The notes: generated by a model from the letters alone, not told the origin. Shown: positions 1-11,530, numbered from the stretch's first letter. The stretch: 64,000 nt of DNA from Micrasema longulum (GCA_022494885.1 JAGVSM010003960.1:62001-126000); one strand, 5' to 3'. Translations and numbers: made by a program.

Positions 1-2814
1 ATTGAAGGTTTAGCGTGGCCTTTCCAAAAGGTTTAACTTTCCTAACATTTTACATTTTGTTATTGGTAAAATTAAAAATTGAATTCACCAACATAAACCA
101 TTAATCAATGTAGACATCTCACTACATCGATATAGATTAAAATTAAGGCAACTACCGATGTCTTATCCAAACAATTTAATTGGCAAAATAAACTATCACC
201 AAGTATCCAATAGGAGGTCAGACGTCCTGGCTGTGCAATAAATGAAATTGAAGTTATAAAATAGTACGCGTAGATGGAGGATAACTGTTTCGAGAAGCAC
301 AAGATAGGGAAACATTTACTATAGTGATATTGCGTAGGGTTAATAAGGTTGATAGGTCTTAACTAGGATTAAATAGGTTGATGCCAGGTTTTCGTTTTGA
401 ATTGGGTGGTGCTAGGAATCGAGCGAATTTATGTACAATATATTTTTTTTGACTTAATAGGTTTGAATTATTTAACCGGTGGAGGGGTGGTGACGGTTCT
501 GGCTCTCCTGATCAGACTTGTTTCTTCCAGTTTACTAACAAGCATATAAAATAACGTACCGTATCGCTATCAAAATAATAAAAATTAGATTAAAGGTGAC
601 GAAATTGACTGTATATACTCAAGTTGCTGTGACGGCGAAGGGGGCATTGAAAGCAGTTAATAAAAAATGTTTTGTAAACATCATCATCTTCATTACAGCT
701 AAAAAATGGGTTTTTCAATTTGAATATCTGAAAAGAGGCCGCAAGACCTTTAAAACGAATCCGGGTAAGTGGTTGGGGCTTTCAAAGCTACAGTGATCGT
801 CAACTTCGCATCGGCCGGACCTGTACACGACACAGTGTGCATTATATTATATCGATATTAATAATAATGGTTTATTAACAAAAATTACAATTTCTTTATC
901 TACTACATACATACTAAGGTAATAGATTTTTCTGAATTATGTCTAGTCTGCCTAACTAGGTATAACCTGTTTTAAGGCAGACATTTTTTTGCGAAAATAA
1001 ACAATTACATGACTACCAACTGGTTAATTTATTATAAAGTTATACAATATACATATATACCATTTATTATTTCAGAATGGTTTTTAGTAAGTTTTCCGAT
1101 GTTTCTCTTCCTAAATCCAGTAAACATTTTATTACAAATTTGTTTAATAGAATTCGGGTCAAGGTTTTGTATTGTTCGGGTAACATATTGAATATTTTGG
1201 TGCCTTAAAACCTAAAATTTCTTTGCCCGAATTCAAAATTTGTGGTAGACCCCATGGCCCATCCTTTGGTTTGACTTCAGGTAGTATGGGAGTGTTCCTT
1301 TTGGGATTTGATAGAACAATTTGCTTTCACAAACATAATTATTCTAGATAATATATAATTGCCTTTTATCTAACATTTATTTGTAATCACGTATTGCTGC
1401 GAATATTTTTTCTCAAAATTAAAAATCGTAATATCCGAGTGTTGAAACTGGTCAAATGAATTTTTTTTTAAATTTATTGCGATGCCCAACTTTAAAATTA
1501 CCGGTAGACATCATTATTTTTTTCAACCACGTTCAAACTTTTTGTCTTGCTATCTCTCTAGCTAAACGGTGTTAAATTATGAAAATAGCCATACGCCTCG
1601 AAACAGCAAATAAAATCTTATATTGGAGTATACTGGAAGAAATCATACAAAAAATTGACCTTTTGCACTTTTGATGTAAAACAGCAACACCAAATAGGCC
1701 TCTTATTGAGAAAAATAATATAATGGATTAAAAAAAACATTTACATCATTTATTATATGCCTATACATAAAATAACCTGTTCTAAAGAAAACAATTTCTT
1801 TCTTGTTATTTAATTAAACTTTCTTTCAACTTAAGCGCTCAACCATTTTGATTTTTTTATTAACTTGTTTTAAACGTAGATTTTTTGTTATTATAAAAAA
1901 AAATGCGTAATTTTTTATTATAGCGCCAACCATTGATAACTGAAAATACTGAAAACTGAAATAACTTTTAATAGATAACCACAGATGGCGCTAATTCACA
2001 AAATTCATTAATATTTACGGTGAAGAGATAGGCAATTTTAAAAACTATCTTGATTTATTTGCTGGTTTGAATATTTAAAAAAGATTTCTAAAAATTATTT
2101 TTTTTATTTATCGACAAACATTTTCACATTTTGTAAGCAAATACAAATCGGAAAACAAAAGCTTTTGAAAAATCCCGGCAGGTGTCGGTAATGCCGTTTT
2201 ATGTCCAGCTAATTTGATGTGGTAGCAGAACTTCAGAAACTTTTATCCATTTTCAGCGCTAGTCAAAGAAAAACTATTAAATCACAAAGTTTTTGTTAAT
2301 AAAAATAGAAATTGGCCCATTATTTTTGTTTTTAATATCCCACACGCAAATCTTTGGTTCTAGTTTGTAAAAAATTGAGCTATTATTTTCTTTGTCTTTA
2401 AACTTTTTATTTTGTTGCGTGCGTCATAAAAATTCACCTTATTTTTAGAATCTTTTTTGAAAATAAAACATCCTCTCAATAATAAAATTACATAAAATCT
2501 AGAGGTACAACTTGTATACACACAAGAATAATTGCACCATCAGTAGTTTGTAAAAACTAGATTAAATAAAATCAGTTATTAAAATTTATTACAATGTGGT
2601 TTATTCAGTCATTCTTTCCTAATTCTTGCCTAATAGTTTATCTAGCATTTAATGAACTAGTTAAATTAACAATTAAAGTAAATCTGGGTTTTATTATTTA
2701 AATGCAAAATTGCCCGTTGTACATTTTGGGTGCCTTTCTTCTTAAGATAAAATTTATTTTCAAAACTTCGAATAAAAATAAATTCGTATGAATTTTAAAT
2801 TGACATATATATTT
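1..2814. other. AT-rich intergenic stretch, no gene recognised
   Basis: No ORF over 66 codons, splice-supported exon or RNA gene is visible. The sequence is dominated by A/T runs. The only structure I matched elsewhere is at about 945-1005, where GTCTGCCT and AAGGCAGAC flank a short spacer; a similar hairpin unit occurs at 29608-29670. The rest could be decayed repeats too old to recognise. Confidence 0.6.
945..1005 (+). repeat. Short hairpin-bearing repeat, copy 1
   Basis: The unit reads tctgcctaacta..., a few bases, cctgtttta, then aggcagac, followed by a T-rich stretch and aataaac. The ends can pair as a hairpin. The same order of motifs occurs at 29608-29670, just after an RTE tail, so it may derive from a retroelement 3' region. 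Confidence 0.5.
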
Positions 2815-3000
2815 TAATCAAGTTGTGGTCCCGTGGCTAGTGTTACGGACTCACGGATCAGAGGTCCGAGGTTCGAACTCCACTCTACCCCAACTTGATT
2901 TCCATTTTCTAATAGTGAGTTATTTATATATCATTGAAAATGGTCACCAAAATTGAAATATTTGTGTAAATTATAAGAGCGCTAATATTTCTTTAAAAAA
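2815..3000 (+). mobile_element. SINE-A (tRNA-derived SINE)
   Basis: The head is tRNA-like: gtcccgtggctagtgtt is an A-box-like segment and gaggttcgaactccac is a B-box. A body follows (ccccaacttgattccatttt..., ttatttat...gaaaatggtcacc) and then an A/T tail. Related copies lie at 17285-17435 (-), 55740-55910 (+), 58860-59030 (-), with degenerate copies at 46050-46100 and 56455-56610. The tRNA fold is not closed by a 3' acceptor strand, so this is a SINE and not a tRNA gene. Confidence 0.75.
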
Positions 3001-3109
3001 AACTGTAAATAATAATAATATAATATAATTTACCTTCCTGAACATGATGTATTTCACGACAAACAGATATTTTTTCTTATTTTTAGCTGAATAAAAAAAT
3101 AATAAAAAT

Positions 3110-3400
3110 TAACAAATTACAATATAGATGGAGAATACCTTAAAGAAGGGAATGTGGAAGTCCAGGCATTAACAGGACTTATGACATGTCATTGGCTGAT
3201 TAAAATGCTCATCTTACACACTGTAACATTTTTTTATGTTTGAACATCCATATTTCTTCAATTCTTCCATTTGTTCAAGTTAGTGAAGTTAAAGAGCTAA
3301 AACCTTTATTGTTGTGAAGAGATTCATCTGACTTAATTATTTCACATACTGGAAACGATTTTCCAATTTTTAAACTTCTTCTTGGACCAGTTGGTTTTAT
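3110..3400 (+). mobile_element. RepA copy (one arm)
   Basis: The segment carries the RepA internal order: gggaat.tggaagtc.aggcatt, catgtcattggctg, cacactgtaacatt, tgtttgaacatccat and cttcttggaccagttgg. It lacks a clear outer terminus on the left. A second RepA copy starts right after it. Confidence 0.7.
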
Positions 3401-3407
3401 TACAATA

Positions 3408-3672
3408 TTTTAGTTTGTCCAAATCTTTGTAGACAAATGACTGGATTTCACCCCTTTGGAAGTCGTTCAGATTAACAAATTACAACAGGGATGGAGAATA
3501 CCTTAAAGAAGGGAATATGGAAGACTAGGCATTTACAGGATGTGTAACATTCTCTCTTTTTCCTATGTTTGAACATCCATATTTCTTCAATTCGATGTAA
3601 TTTGTTATTCTTAATGACTCCCGAGAGAGTGAAATCCAGTATTTTGTCTACAAACATTTGGACAAACTCAAA
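3408..3672. mobile_element. RepA compact copy with both terminal inverted repeats
   Basis: The left end is tagtttgtccaaatctttg with gacaaatgactggatttcac. The right end is the inverse, with gtgaaatccagt, then ttgtctacaaacatttggac and aaactcaaata. The roughly 50-bp inverted ends enclose a short internal piece with the RepA core (gggaatatggaagactaggc). No transposase is encoded, so it looks like a non-autonomous MITE-like element. Confidence 0.75.
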
Positions 3673-4725
3673 TAATTTAAATTAATATTAATAATTTGTT
3701 TATTTCTTAAGTTACATAATAAAAGTTGATGGAAAGCGGTAAAATATTGTACAAGGCATTACCTGGTCTATCTAGAAAAACTTTACTATAACCAGTTTCC
3801 AGTTTGTGGTACTTCAACTGGCTAGACGATCGATCACCTTGTATAAACATTCATCCCTTATATTGAAGCCTCCGCTGTAGACTTCTTGGTACACCGCCTA
3901 CACCGGTAATATCCGGTGGTTGCAATTACTAAATTGAATTTACCTAGCTATTTTTAAAATTATGTTACTTAAACATCATTGTACAAATATACTTACAAGA
4001 AGTGCAAATAATTGCACTATAAAGCCCTTATTATCTTCGGTATTGCAATTAATGACCCGCCCTTTCACAAACTACCCGCCCTACTGTTTTTGGTTACACG
4101 TGAATTTTACTGCCATTTGTATATTTTGGTTGCTGGCTTTACCTTAAGAAGTAGGAACCAGAATAACCTGGCAGTACCTACCCCATAGCAATAATGTAAA
4201 AATTCCATATTTAAAAACAAGACTGCCAGTTTTTTGTTTTAATTGAAAACAAAATGAGATGTTTTCTGGTGATCACCGCATGATTAACTAAAAACAATCG
4301 CATCAATTTATCCAGTTATATTACTCGAAGATACTGGATTTAAAAAAAACACCCGCATCATTCCCGCAAATAATATCTGTGGAGCGAGGGGAAACAATTC
4401 AGGTGAGTCGATTTCCATGATGTATTAATTGACAGTAAACGTCGTTAGTAACAAATGTGTCGGCTGACCTTGTTGGACCATCTTGGATTGGCTCATGCGC
4501 TAGCTATCGAAGAAATGATTTTTTCGCCTTTCTCTTGCGTCGCGTATTTTTTCAGTTATTCGCATTCACTGTGATTGTTTTGTATATTATGTTTTAGTGA
4601 AAAAATATTACTTTTCAAACCCTGGAATATAACAAAACTAAGATATTTCTCAAGTTTTCATTCTGCATTCAATGTGGGATCCATCAAATGCAGATTATTA
4701 AATCAAATGTAATATATATACGCAA
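3673..4725. other. Unassigned stretch
   Basis: No convincing gene. It contains moderately GC-rich patches (3730-3930 and 4360-4560) and a strong donor-like CAG|GTGAGT with its GT at 4403, but no paired acceptor or conserved reading frame could be identified. It may hold a non-coding exon or be chance sequence. Confidence 0.4.
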
Positions 4726-4729
4726 TCCT

Positions 4730-4990
4730 TAGGGGTGCGGGCTTGGCTGACCCGCAGCCTTTTTTTATCTTCTTAAAATATAAGTCTTGCGAGGCGTAAA
4801 TTCAAATATTCGGGGCGCTCGTGACCTTAGGTACGACACAGAGTACGAATCCATCTTAGTCTAGATTCCCTGTACGATATTTGAAAAAATACAGTGTTTA
4901 TTTAGGATTGGGACTGCAGTTAAGAAAATGAACTTATAATAAAGCTAAAATAACAAACAAACAAACAAACAACAAAACAAAACCCGTTCA
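4730..4990 (+). mobile_element. 3' end of a non-LTR retrotransposon
   Basis: A GC-richer block (gtgcgggcttggctgacccg, gttcgtgacc-like text) is followed by taataaagctaaaataac and an (aaac)n tail at 4958-4980. A simple-repeat tail after a short UTR-like block is typical of a 5'-truncated non-LTR insertion. No intact protein remains. Confidence 0.5.
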
Positions 4991-5120
4991 GTCATTGGAA
5001 ACATTGACAGAGAATATGTACATTATAAAACACACTCAAACTACGAAAAAAAAAACTATTCTCGTCTTCGTTATTATAAAACATTATTATGCTTCAAACC
5101 CGCCCCTTAATCAACAATAT

Positions 5121-5295
5121 TTTGAGTTTGCCCAAATTTTTGTTGACAAGGACTGGATTCACCTCCCTAGGGAGCTGTTAATATTAACATAGTACAACAG
5201 AGATGAATAACATTTTAGAGAAGGTAATATAGAAGTCAAGGCATCTACAGAGCTTATGACCTGTCATTGGCTTCACCATTTTGCCCATATTTCAG
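5121..5295 (+). mobile_element. RepA copy, left part, interrupted
   Basis: It starts with the RepA terminus (ttttgagtttgcccaaattt), then aggctccctaggg-like text, acaacagagatgaa, taatatagaagtcaaggcat and gacctgtcattggct. It breaks off at caccattttgcccatatttc, where retroelement sequence begins. The RepA sequence resumes at about 5666. Confidence 0.7.
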
Positions 5296-5665
5296 TTTCA
5301 GTGCCGCAGAGCAGCGTTTATTTTATAATTTAAAAATACATTTAAGAATTTGTTACCCACTAAGTCTCAAAACTTTTTGGTGGGACACATTTTTTTTTTA
5401 TGACAGGTTTATATCACATTTATTTTATTTATATTTTACGAATTTATTTTTAAATAGGCACTATAAAGTATCTAGAAGATATTTCTTCAGTTCTTTTTTT
5501 TATTTGAAGATCTTTCATTTTAATGATGGTTTGTGGGAGATCATTGAACAACCTTGGAACAACGCAATTTAACGTTCGCTCTCCGAAGTAATTTGTAATT
5601 CGGGGAACAATCAGGGAGCCCTTAGTTTTTAATCTAGTATTGTGAGTGTGGGAAACTCTTTTTTT
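5296..5665 (-). pseudogene. Non-LTR reverse transcriptase C-terminal fragment nested in RepA
   Basis: On the minus strand the frame from 5680 to 5450 reads HTHNTRLKTKGSLIVPRITN, then YFGERTLNCVVPRLFNDLPQ. That is the HxxNTR...P....F....VxLFNxLP arrangement seen at the C-terminus of Jockey/CR1-like reverse transcriptases. Only this tail is present. The flanks are the two halves of one RepA copy, so the fragment was inserted later. Confidence 0.65.
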
Positions 5666-6095
5666 TTTATATTTGAACACCTATTTTCCTTCAATTCTTT
5701 CATCTGTTGATGTTTGTGAAATTAAAGAGCTGAAATCTTTATTTATGCGGGTGAGATTCAACTAATTAAATTATTTCACCTACATATTAAGCAACGCCTA
5801 AAAAAAATTTTTCAACATTATTTTGAGTTTGTCTGAATATTTTTAGACACATTTTTTACCCATGTAAATAAATGTTTCAGCTCTTTAACTTCAGAAACAT
5901 CAACAGGCAAAAGAATTGAAGGAATACAAATGTTCAAATATGGGCAGAATGGTGAATGGTGAATGTGAAAGGTGAATGAAAAGCGGCCTCTTAAACCAGC
6001 CAACGACAGGTCATAAATCCTGTAGATGCATAGACTTCCATATTACCTTCTCTAAAATGTTCTTCATCTCTGTTGTAATATATCCCTTTATCATA
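5666..6095. mobile_element. RepA right part and adjoining RepA copy
   Basis: Sequence 5666-5820 resumes the interrupted RepA (tttgaacacc, ctgttgatgtttgtgaa, agagctgaaatctttat). At 5821 a new terminus, ttttgagtttgtctgaat, begins a copy running in the opposite internal sense (gggcagaatggtgaat, ccagccaacgacaggtcata, ccatattaccttctc) to about 6095. Confidence 0.7.
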
Positions 6096-6734
6096 TATAG
6101 ACGGATTCTTGTCACCGTAGACTTGGCATTCTTGAATTTCAACATGATACACAGTATTATTTGATAAACAAATAGCGGAAATTCGGGAATATAAGTTGCA
6201 AAATTAAAAATTTCCCAATATATAGGGCTGTACTTTAATGAATAGAAAAGAAATCATAATATTGTGCCATTTTAAAATACCTTTTTTTTTTTGAAATTGC
6301 GTAGTTCAAAATTTCAATAAATAAAAATTAGATTAAAACAATATTTTTGTATTAAGTATTTCTTATTGTTTTATGTAACCAAAATATAATTACTTTTTAA
6401 CTGGAAAATTATTAGAAACTGTTTTATTGTTGCTATATGAAATTTTTAAGTTTATTTTTTTATTCGAAATTCCTTTGAAAAATATAATTTATATTTTTCG
6501 TTTGTTAATTTCATTTTTAAAATGCGCAATTTTGAAAGAACAGCATTTTGAAATGGCAGTATCGTATGATTTACTTCTTCTTTATTACAACAGCCTTAAT
6601 ATTCAGAACTTAATTCACACATTTTTTCTCAGTAATCGGCTTTGTCCGATCATAAATTCTTAATTAATACAAAAAAAAATATGTGTATTTTTAAAAACTA
6701 CATTTTAATAATTTTCCGTGTCTAGGCGAATAAA
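6096..6734. other. AT-rich stretch, nothing recognised
   Basis: Long A/T runs and only short chance ORFs (up to 78 codons, with composition typical of non-coding AT-rich DNA). No repeat match was found within the window. Confidence 0.6.
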
Positions 6735-6955
6735 GAATACAATTCTATGTGTCAAATAGAACCTGAACCTCAGGTAAATATCCAGCTAAGGAAATCGAAC
6801 GGAGATGTGTCCGCCTCGTAGTATAGTGGTTAGCGCGTTCAATATTTCTTTAACAAAGCGTAAGACTGATCACCGTATAATAGATTATCGAAATACACCT
6901 CATTATCGGTGTAAAAATGCAGTACTCTATGCACTAGTGGTTGCAAAAAGGGTGA
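6735..6955 (+). mobile_element. SINE-B copy with internal deletion
   Basis: It has the SINE-B leader (gtcaaatagaacctgaac), the tRNA-like A-box region (gcctcgtagtatagtggtta, then gcgttc) and the distal segment (agcgtaagactgatcacc, then tacgctg-like and tctatgcacta). The part between the A-box and the distal segment is missing, including the B-box. SINE-B has about a dozen copies or fragments here. Confidence 0.7.
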
Positions 6956-7497
6956 TGATATATTTTTATTATTGGTCCTCATATTTCAAAATATTTCATA
7001 ATAAAAAATATTAAAAATTACAAATATCTTACTAAATCATTCAGCAAAGATTTCTTATTTTACTAGTGCTTTTATAAAATATGTATAATTATAGTGCTTT
7101 TACCATTTCTACATTGAGATTTTTTTATAATTACAATTAATAATACGGAATGAATCAGAACATTTTTTTGTTAATCACGCTTTTTGATAACTTAATCTAT
7201 ATCCTCTGGTTGCACATTTTTGTTTGCATTTCTCTTTATCAACTCTGAAATATATTTCTCCTTAAGAAATAAGTAATACAATATTGATTGATGATAAAAG
7301 ATAAGGAGTTTAATTATAGTATCAAGTTCGTTATATTTACTGGAGCACGTTCTTAGAAACAATTTATATATTACTAAATCAGTTTATTGATCCACATGGA
7401 TTCAATCATAATACTGACTACTTATGAATGTACGAATTAAAATGTAATTCAACAATACATAATTTTTTTCTGCTTTAAGTAAGCATATATTTTATCT
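6956..7497. other. AT-rich stretch, nothing recognised
   Basis: No coding signal, splice pair or repeat match within the window was found here. Confidence 0.6.
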
Positions 7498-7538
7498 TTG
7501 TGTGTTGGAATTAAGAAAGATATTTTAAAGTGGGTCGA

Positions 7539-7751
7539 TCAGGAACATCGCAGCATTTGCTCAAGGGATGATGAAAATACTTTAAACTCTTCAGGGGTAG
7601 CCGGCCGGTTGATAGTCATCAACACGCCTTCCGTTCCTTTAGAAGAGTGTTCGGGATTTAGAGTCCAACTTTGTTTTATTTTACCAATGTCCTGTACGAA
7701 CTTGACTATATAAGATACTACCTCTCGTGTGAGTTCTTTATGAAGTATCAC
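7539..7751 (-). pseudogene. Unidentified 70-codon ORF in a GC-richer block
   Basis: The minus-strand frame contains LTREVVSYIVKFVQDIGKIK and INRPATPEEFKVFSSSLEQM, with balanced composition unlike the Lys/Asn/Phe-rich chance ORFs around it. The GC-richer block continues to about 8035 and includes a perfect inverted repeat at 7751-7793. It could be a fragment of a transposon protein or another old coding piece. I do not recognise the family. Confidence 0.3.
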
Positions 7752-7793
7752 CGATCCGATATCGCATAGGTCTCCTCTGCGATATCGGATCGG
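7751..7793. repeat. Perfect 16-bp inverted repeat
   Basis: The left arm ccgatccgatatcgca (7751-7766) and right arm tgcgatatcggatcgg (7778-7793) are exact reverse complements around an 11-base spacer. The arms are GC-rich relative to the surroundings. Confidence 0.85.
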
Positions 7794-8419
7794 CTGTTTT
7801 CTCTTAAAATTGAAAAAGGTCCATCAGATGATGGACATTTTGAGGCGTTTCATGTGACTGGAGAGCTAAAAGCTGGGTCTTGGGACGTTTTACGATATTA
7901 TTAATGAAGTTAACGTGGCAAACAGCGGATATCGTCAAGAAGATAGCGGTAAAGCGGTTCTCTAGTTAACACCTGCGGTCAGATCTTTACTAATCCTATG
8001 GGGAGACGACGCCGGCGTAGGTAAAAGGTGCGGCTTTTTGTATATTACAAATTAATGTAATTTATTAAACATGTAATTGTAATATAAATTAACGTCTTAT
8101 CGGATCAATCACTTTTTTTTGTAATAATATTATTTTTTATTGAAATTTCACACACATAATTTTTCCATCCGATAATGTATGCTTTTAAATGCTGTTTTAC
8201 AATGGCTGACATTGTGCTGCGTAGCGATTTATATTTCGTAATAATCCCTTTGGAATTGTCTTATTCATACCTTCCTTTTCCTTGTATATGCAATGATCCA
8301 ATGCAAACATTTGTAAATAAAATGTATGACAAGAGCGGGGCGGTGGCAGGTGGAAGGGTAAAGAACCACGTGTCTCTTGGGGAAGACCGCCAAGTGTGGC
8401 CCGGATCAGGTGTCATTAA

Positions 8420-8530
8420 ATATAATCATCATCAGTCTCTTATTCATACCCAATGGTGCATAGGACACTCTATCAATCCACCAATCGCTGCATATCTTGA
8501 TCATTTCGACGCACGCTACGTAAAGAGCTC
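8420..8530 (-). mobile_element. SINE-B 3' fragment
   Basis: Read on the plus strand, an atcatcatca tail is followed by caatggtgcataggacac and tcttgatcatttcgac. This matches the reverse-complemented distal end of SINE-B as seen at 35596-35700. The tRNA-like head is absent. Confidence 0.55.
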
Positions 8531-8589
8531 TGTATGCAAATCTGTAATACTTTTGCGGAAGAGGGCTTAAAAGGTGTTTTCATCATTTA

Positions 8590-9640
8590 AAAAAATATAT
8601 TAAATTAACCTTTGAATCTGACATTAAATTTTGCGACTAGAAAGGGATCAACATAAATTATTTAAACAGGTCGACTACCGGTTAAACCTCAACTTCTCTA
8701 ACTATGCTGAAAGTATGCAGTACCATATAATAAACTCTCTTCAAATTCGAAGAATAATATTAGACGAGTTATTTTTGTGCAACTTAAAAACAACAAAATT
8801 TATTCCCCTAATCTACTTATAAAACTTCCATTTCGTGTGCAATCTAGACCGACAAGACAAAATCTTCTGTTTTATACAGACAACACAACGAACTATTTAA
8901 AGCAATCTACAATGCTTAAAATATGCGAGCAATGTAACTATAGATTTACCGAGGGTGATATTTTTGATGACAATGAATATAAATTTAAGTCAAAAGTCAT
9001 TAAAATGTTGAGAGAAGCAGATATTAATAAAATTTTATTATTCCATACATCTTTTTCATTTCTTATATCTTTTAATTTCCTGTCTTTAGAGTAAACATTA
9101 CTCAGGGAATCTTCATGTGTCTAAGTTTTACTCAACAAAGTTCGGCAGTAGGTCTTCGGAAAATATTGGCCATTCCGAATATAATTAACTTCCCAAAGAG
9201 CTAAAACACAAAAAATTGAATAAAAAATCCAGAAGTGTCGCAATTAAAAAATATTTCTCAAATCTTTTTGATAGTGATAATTATTAATGTAATTTATGTA
9301 GATGGTGTAAATTATTGTATTTTATGTTTCTTATACAATAATGTTTTCTTTGTAATTCGGATGTATTAATATGTATGATATTATGTATTGTCAAAAAAAT
9401 TAATTATTTTTATGTACGGTCCCAAATGTGTTTCATTAATTGTTTCTGGGAGTATAATATGTACTTATTGTATTATATGTTTTATTAATAATAATTTATT
9501 TTTTTTAAAAAGATTTTTAAAAAAACATTTTTTTTGTGTGTACATGGGTGTCCTACACTAATATACCAAAAAAATGACAATTTTTTGTGTGCATCCTGTT
9601 TGTTTACCCAATAAAACAAATAAATAAAATAAATTTTTGG
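8590..9640 (+). pseudogene. 5'-truncated non-LTR retrotransposon: RT C-terminus plus 3' UTR
   Basis: Two overlapping frames carry parts of one decayed protein: DYRLNLNFSNYAESMQYHI with IRRIILDELFL (8631-8822), then IKLPFRVQSRPTRQNLLFYT, DNTTNYLKQSTML and CEQCN (8777-9094). The layout, with a basic PTR motif, then NYLK and a late Cys pair, matches the region beyond the reverse transcriptase domain in Jockey/CR1-like elements. A frameshift separates the pieces. An AT-rich 3' UTR follows and ends in an (aaataaataaa)-type tail near 9620-9640. Confidence 0.6.
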
Positions 9641-9659
9641 TTCCGACGAAGAAATTTTA

Positions 9660-9750
9660 CATTTTTAAACAAATTTACACATTTTCGTACGTAAATATTG
9701 ATTTTACTTTATACCGTCTCAACATTTACCGTTGAAGATAGCGTTTGCAA
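9660..9750 (+). repeat. RepG, copy 1
   Basis: The segment acacattttcgtacgtaaat, then attttactttataccgtctc and gatagcgtttgcaatcgc, matches 32265-32350 in the same orientation. No ends or coding sequence could be defined. Confidence 0.5.
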
Positions 9751-10094
9751 TCGCCTTCTTAGGCCCGTCTTACCATGTGAAGTTAATCTTCAAATTTCGC
9801 CATGAAAAACTAAATATTCATGTTTTTAAATAAATAAATTATCGTTTTAAATGCATATAGTTTTCATATAAATATATATTTTCGTAAATAAATTTTGATT
9901 TTACTAAATAATATAAAAGAGAACTTACTCTGTTCACTTCCCATTGTGATCGGAGCCCTAAATTGACACTCTAAACATTGGTTTTTTTCTCTCGTTTTCA
10001 TGTTACAAAAGTGATCAATATATTCTGTATTTGGCGCATCAATAAAGCGCCTTATGCAACATAAGTTACGTTTAATAGAATTATAATATGTGGT

Positions 10095-10255
10095 TTAAGT
10101 GTCCACTTAAAGGTTTTAGCTCTTTGATTTCGCAAAGATCAATAGTTGGAAGACTTTAAAGAATTTAGATATTCAAAACATAAGCAGAATGGTGAATATT
10201 ACACAGTGTGTAAAGTGGCCTTATCCTAAATTGTTATTCATCTCTTTTGTAATAT
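10095..10255 (-). mobile_element. RepA fragment
   Basis: It contains ggttttagctctttgatttc, aagcagaatggtgaatatta, cacagtgtgtaaagtggcc and tcatctcttttgtaatat in RepA minus order. The core around the ccagccaatgacag motif is deleted. Confidence 0.65.
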
Positions 10256-10329
10256 ATAATTATTATAAAATATCATAATTTTATTTGAAGATTTTCTTTC
10301 ACCAATGCTGATTATGTATCAAAATTTAA

Positions 10330-10735
10330 AGATATAGATTACACAAATATCACTCTGTCAGATTTAAAATTTACACTAAAAATTCATTTTATAACTTAAT
10401 AGACATTACAATAATAAATATGTACATCTCCCTTCCCCTCCTTATCCTCTCTTCAAGCATTCTTGTCCTAATCCCGCCCAATTTACAATCACTTACTGTT
10501 ATACTTTTACTGTTTACTTACTTAAAAAAAATAATTTTTTTTTTTCATTATTGAAAAATATTTACGAGTACATGAAAATAACATTTAATAAGTAATATAT
10601 TTTCTTTACTAACTTTGTATACTTTGTAGAAATCTGTTATTAGTTCTGAGTTTATACACTATATCTGTTTGTTTACTATAAATATGTATGTAGAACTGTT
10701 GATTGCCCAAATAAAATAAAATAAAATTAATTGAA
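10330..10735 (+). mobile_element. 3' end of a non-LTR retrotransposon
   Basis: A pyrimidine-rich UTR (catctcccttcccctcctta) ends in gtagaactgttgattgccc followed by an (aaataaa)n tail at 10710-10732. The same terminal string and tail occur at 51370-51425, so both are 3' ends of one family. No protein tail survives here. Confidence 0.6.
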
Positions 10736-10904
10736 TTCATGCTTTACATGTCAGGAACGATGTTTTTTTTTATAAATTAATAAAAACTTTACGAATCTGT
10801 AAAATTAAATACATAACTCTTATCGAAATTCTCATGTGTCAAATACGAAATCTTAAAATGCTCAGTGAAATAACTATCTGTACTCGAGAGGTAAACTCCA
10901 GATC

Positions 10905-11530
10905 TCCCAATAGGCCCTGAACCCTACTGAGGCTTGTCCAAATGTGCTCCTCGTAATGGAGTTTAGGTCATGGGCCAGGAAGTAGAGTATAATGCTCCGG
11001 CAAAAAGTACCTGGTTAGCACTATGCGAAGGAACTAATAAAAGGGTATTCGCAACGTTTTTGTTTTGGACCTAATAAAGCTCAGCCGAAAACAAGTAAGG
11101 GTTATCACTAAAGCCCTTACAGGGCACTGCAGATTGAACAAACACCTTGCTAGAATGAACTTTTCCGAATCTTCTAGATGTAGGTTTTGCAGTGCAGATG
11201 AAGAAACACGCATACACATTATATGTGAATGTGATGCTTTACGTCATAAGAGAAGCCTCATTTTCGGGGGACCACTGGTTTAACCTAAGGATGTTATAGA
11301 GCTTGCCCCTTATCTAATACCCCGATACTTTACGGATCTGGGCTTGGAGGGGAAGATTTAGCAAAACGTAAACTCTCGCCTTCCACACAGTACCCAGGCT
11401 TTTTATAGACCTAGGCTTGGAGGGCGAGAACTATTCACAGATACCCGTCGCAATAGATCTTAACAGGTTGCCGTGACGTCAGGAGTTTGCATAGCTCTGA
11501 CTCTCACCACTAGGAATAAGAATAAGAAGC
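10905..11530 (+). pseudogene. Non-LTR retrotransposon C-terminus with zinc-knuckle (R1/Jockey-like)
   Basis: The frame 11065-11283 reads LSRKQVRVITKALTGHCRLN, then CRFCSADEETRIHIICECD and FGGPLV, then a stop. The GHCRL...CxxC...H...C arrangement is the C-terminal CCHC-type motif of R1/Jockey-clade insect elements. Past the stop, conceptual translation still gives YLIPRYFTDLGLEG-like text, so the stop is a decay mutation. The end is an aataagaataagaag tail near 11515-11530. A related copy lies at 56990-57275. Confidence 0.75.

Noticed and set aside
2822..2890. tRNA-like segment with ggttcgaactc B-box
   Set aside because: It is shared with several other SINE-A copies and lacks a closing acceptor stem.
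4953..4980. (aaac)n as an independent microsatellite
   Set aside because: It directly follows a UTR-like block and is better explained as the tail of a non-LTR insertion.
8175..8570. 131-codon plus-strand ORF
   Set aside because: Its last third is a reversed SINE-B fragment and the start is AT-rich, with no recognised domain.
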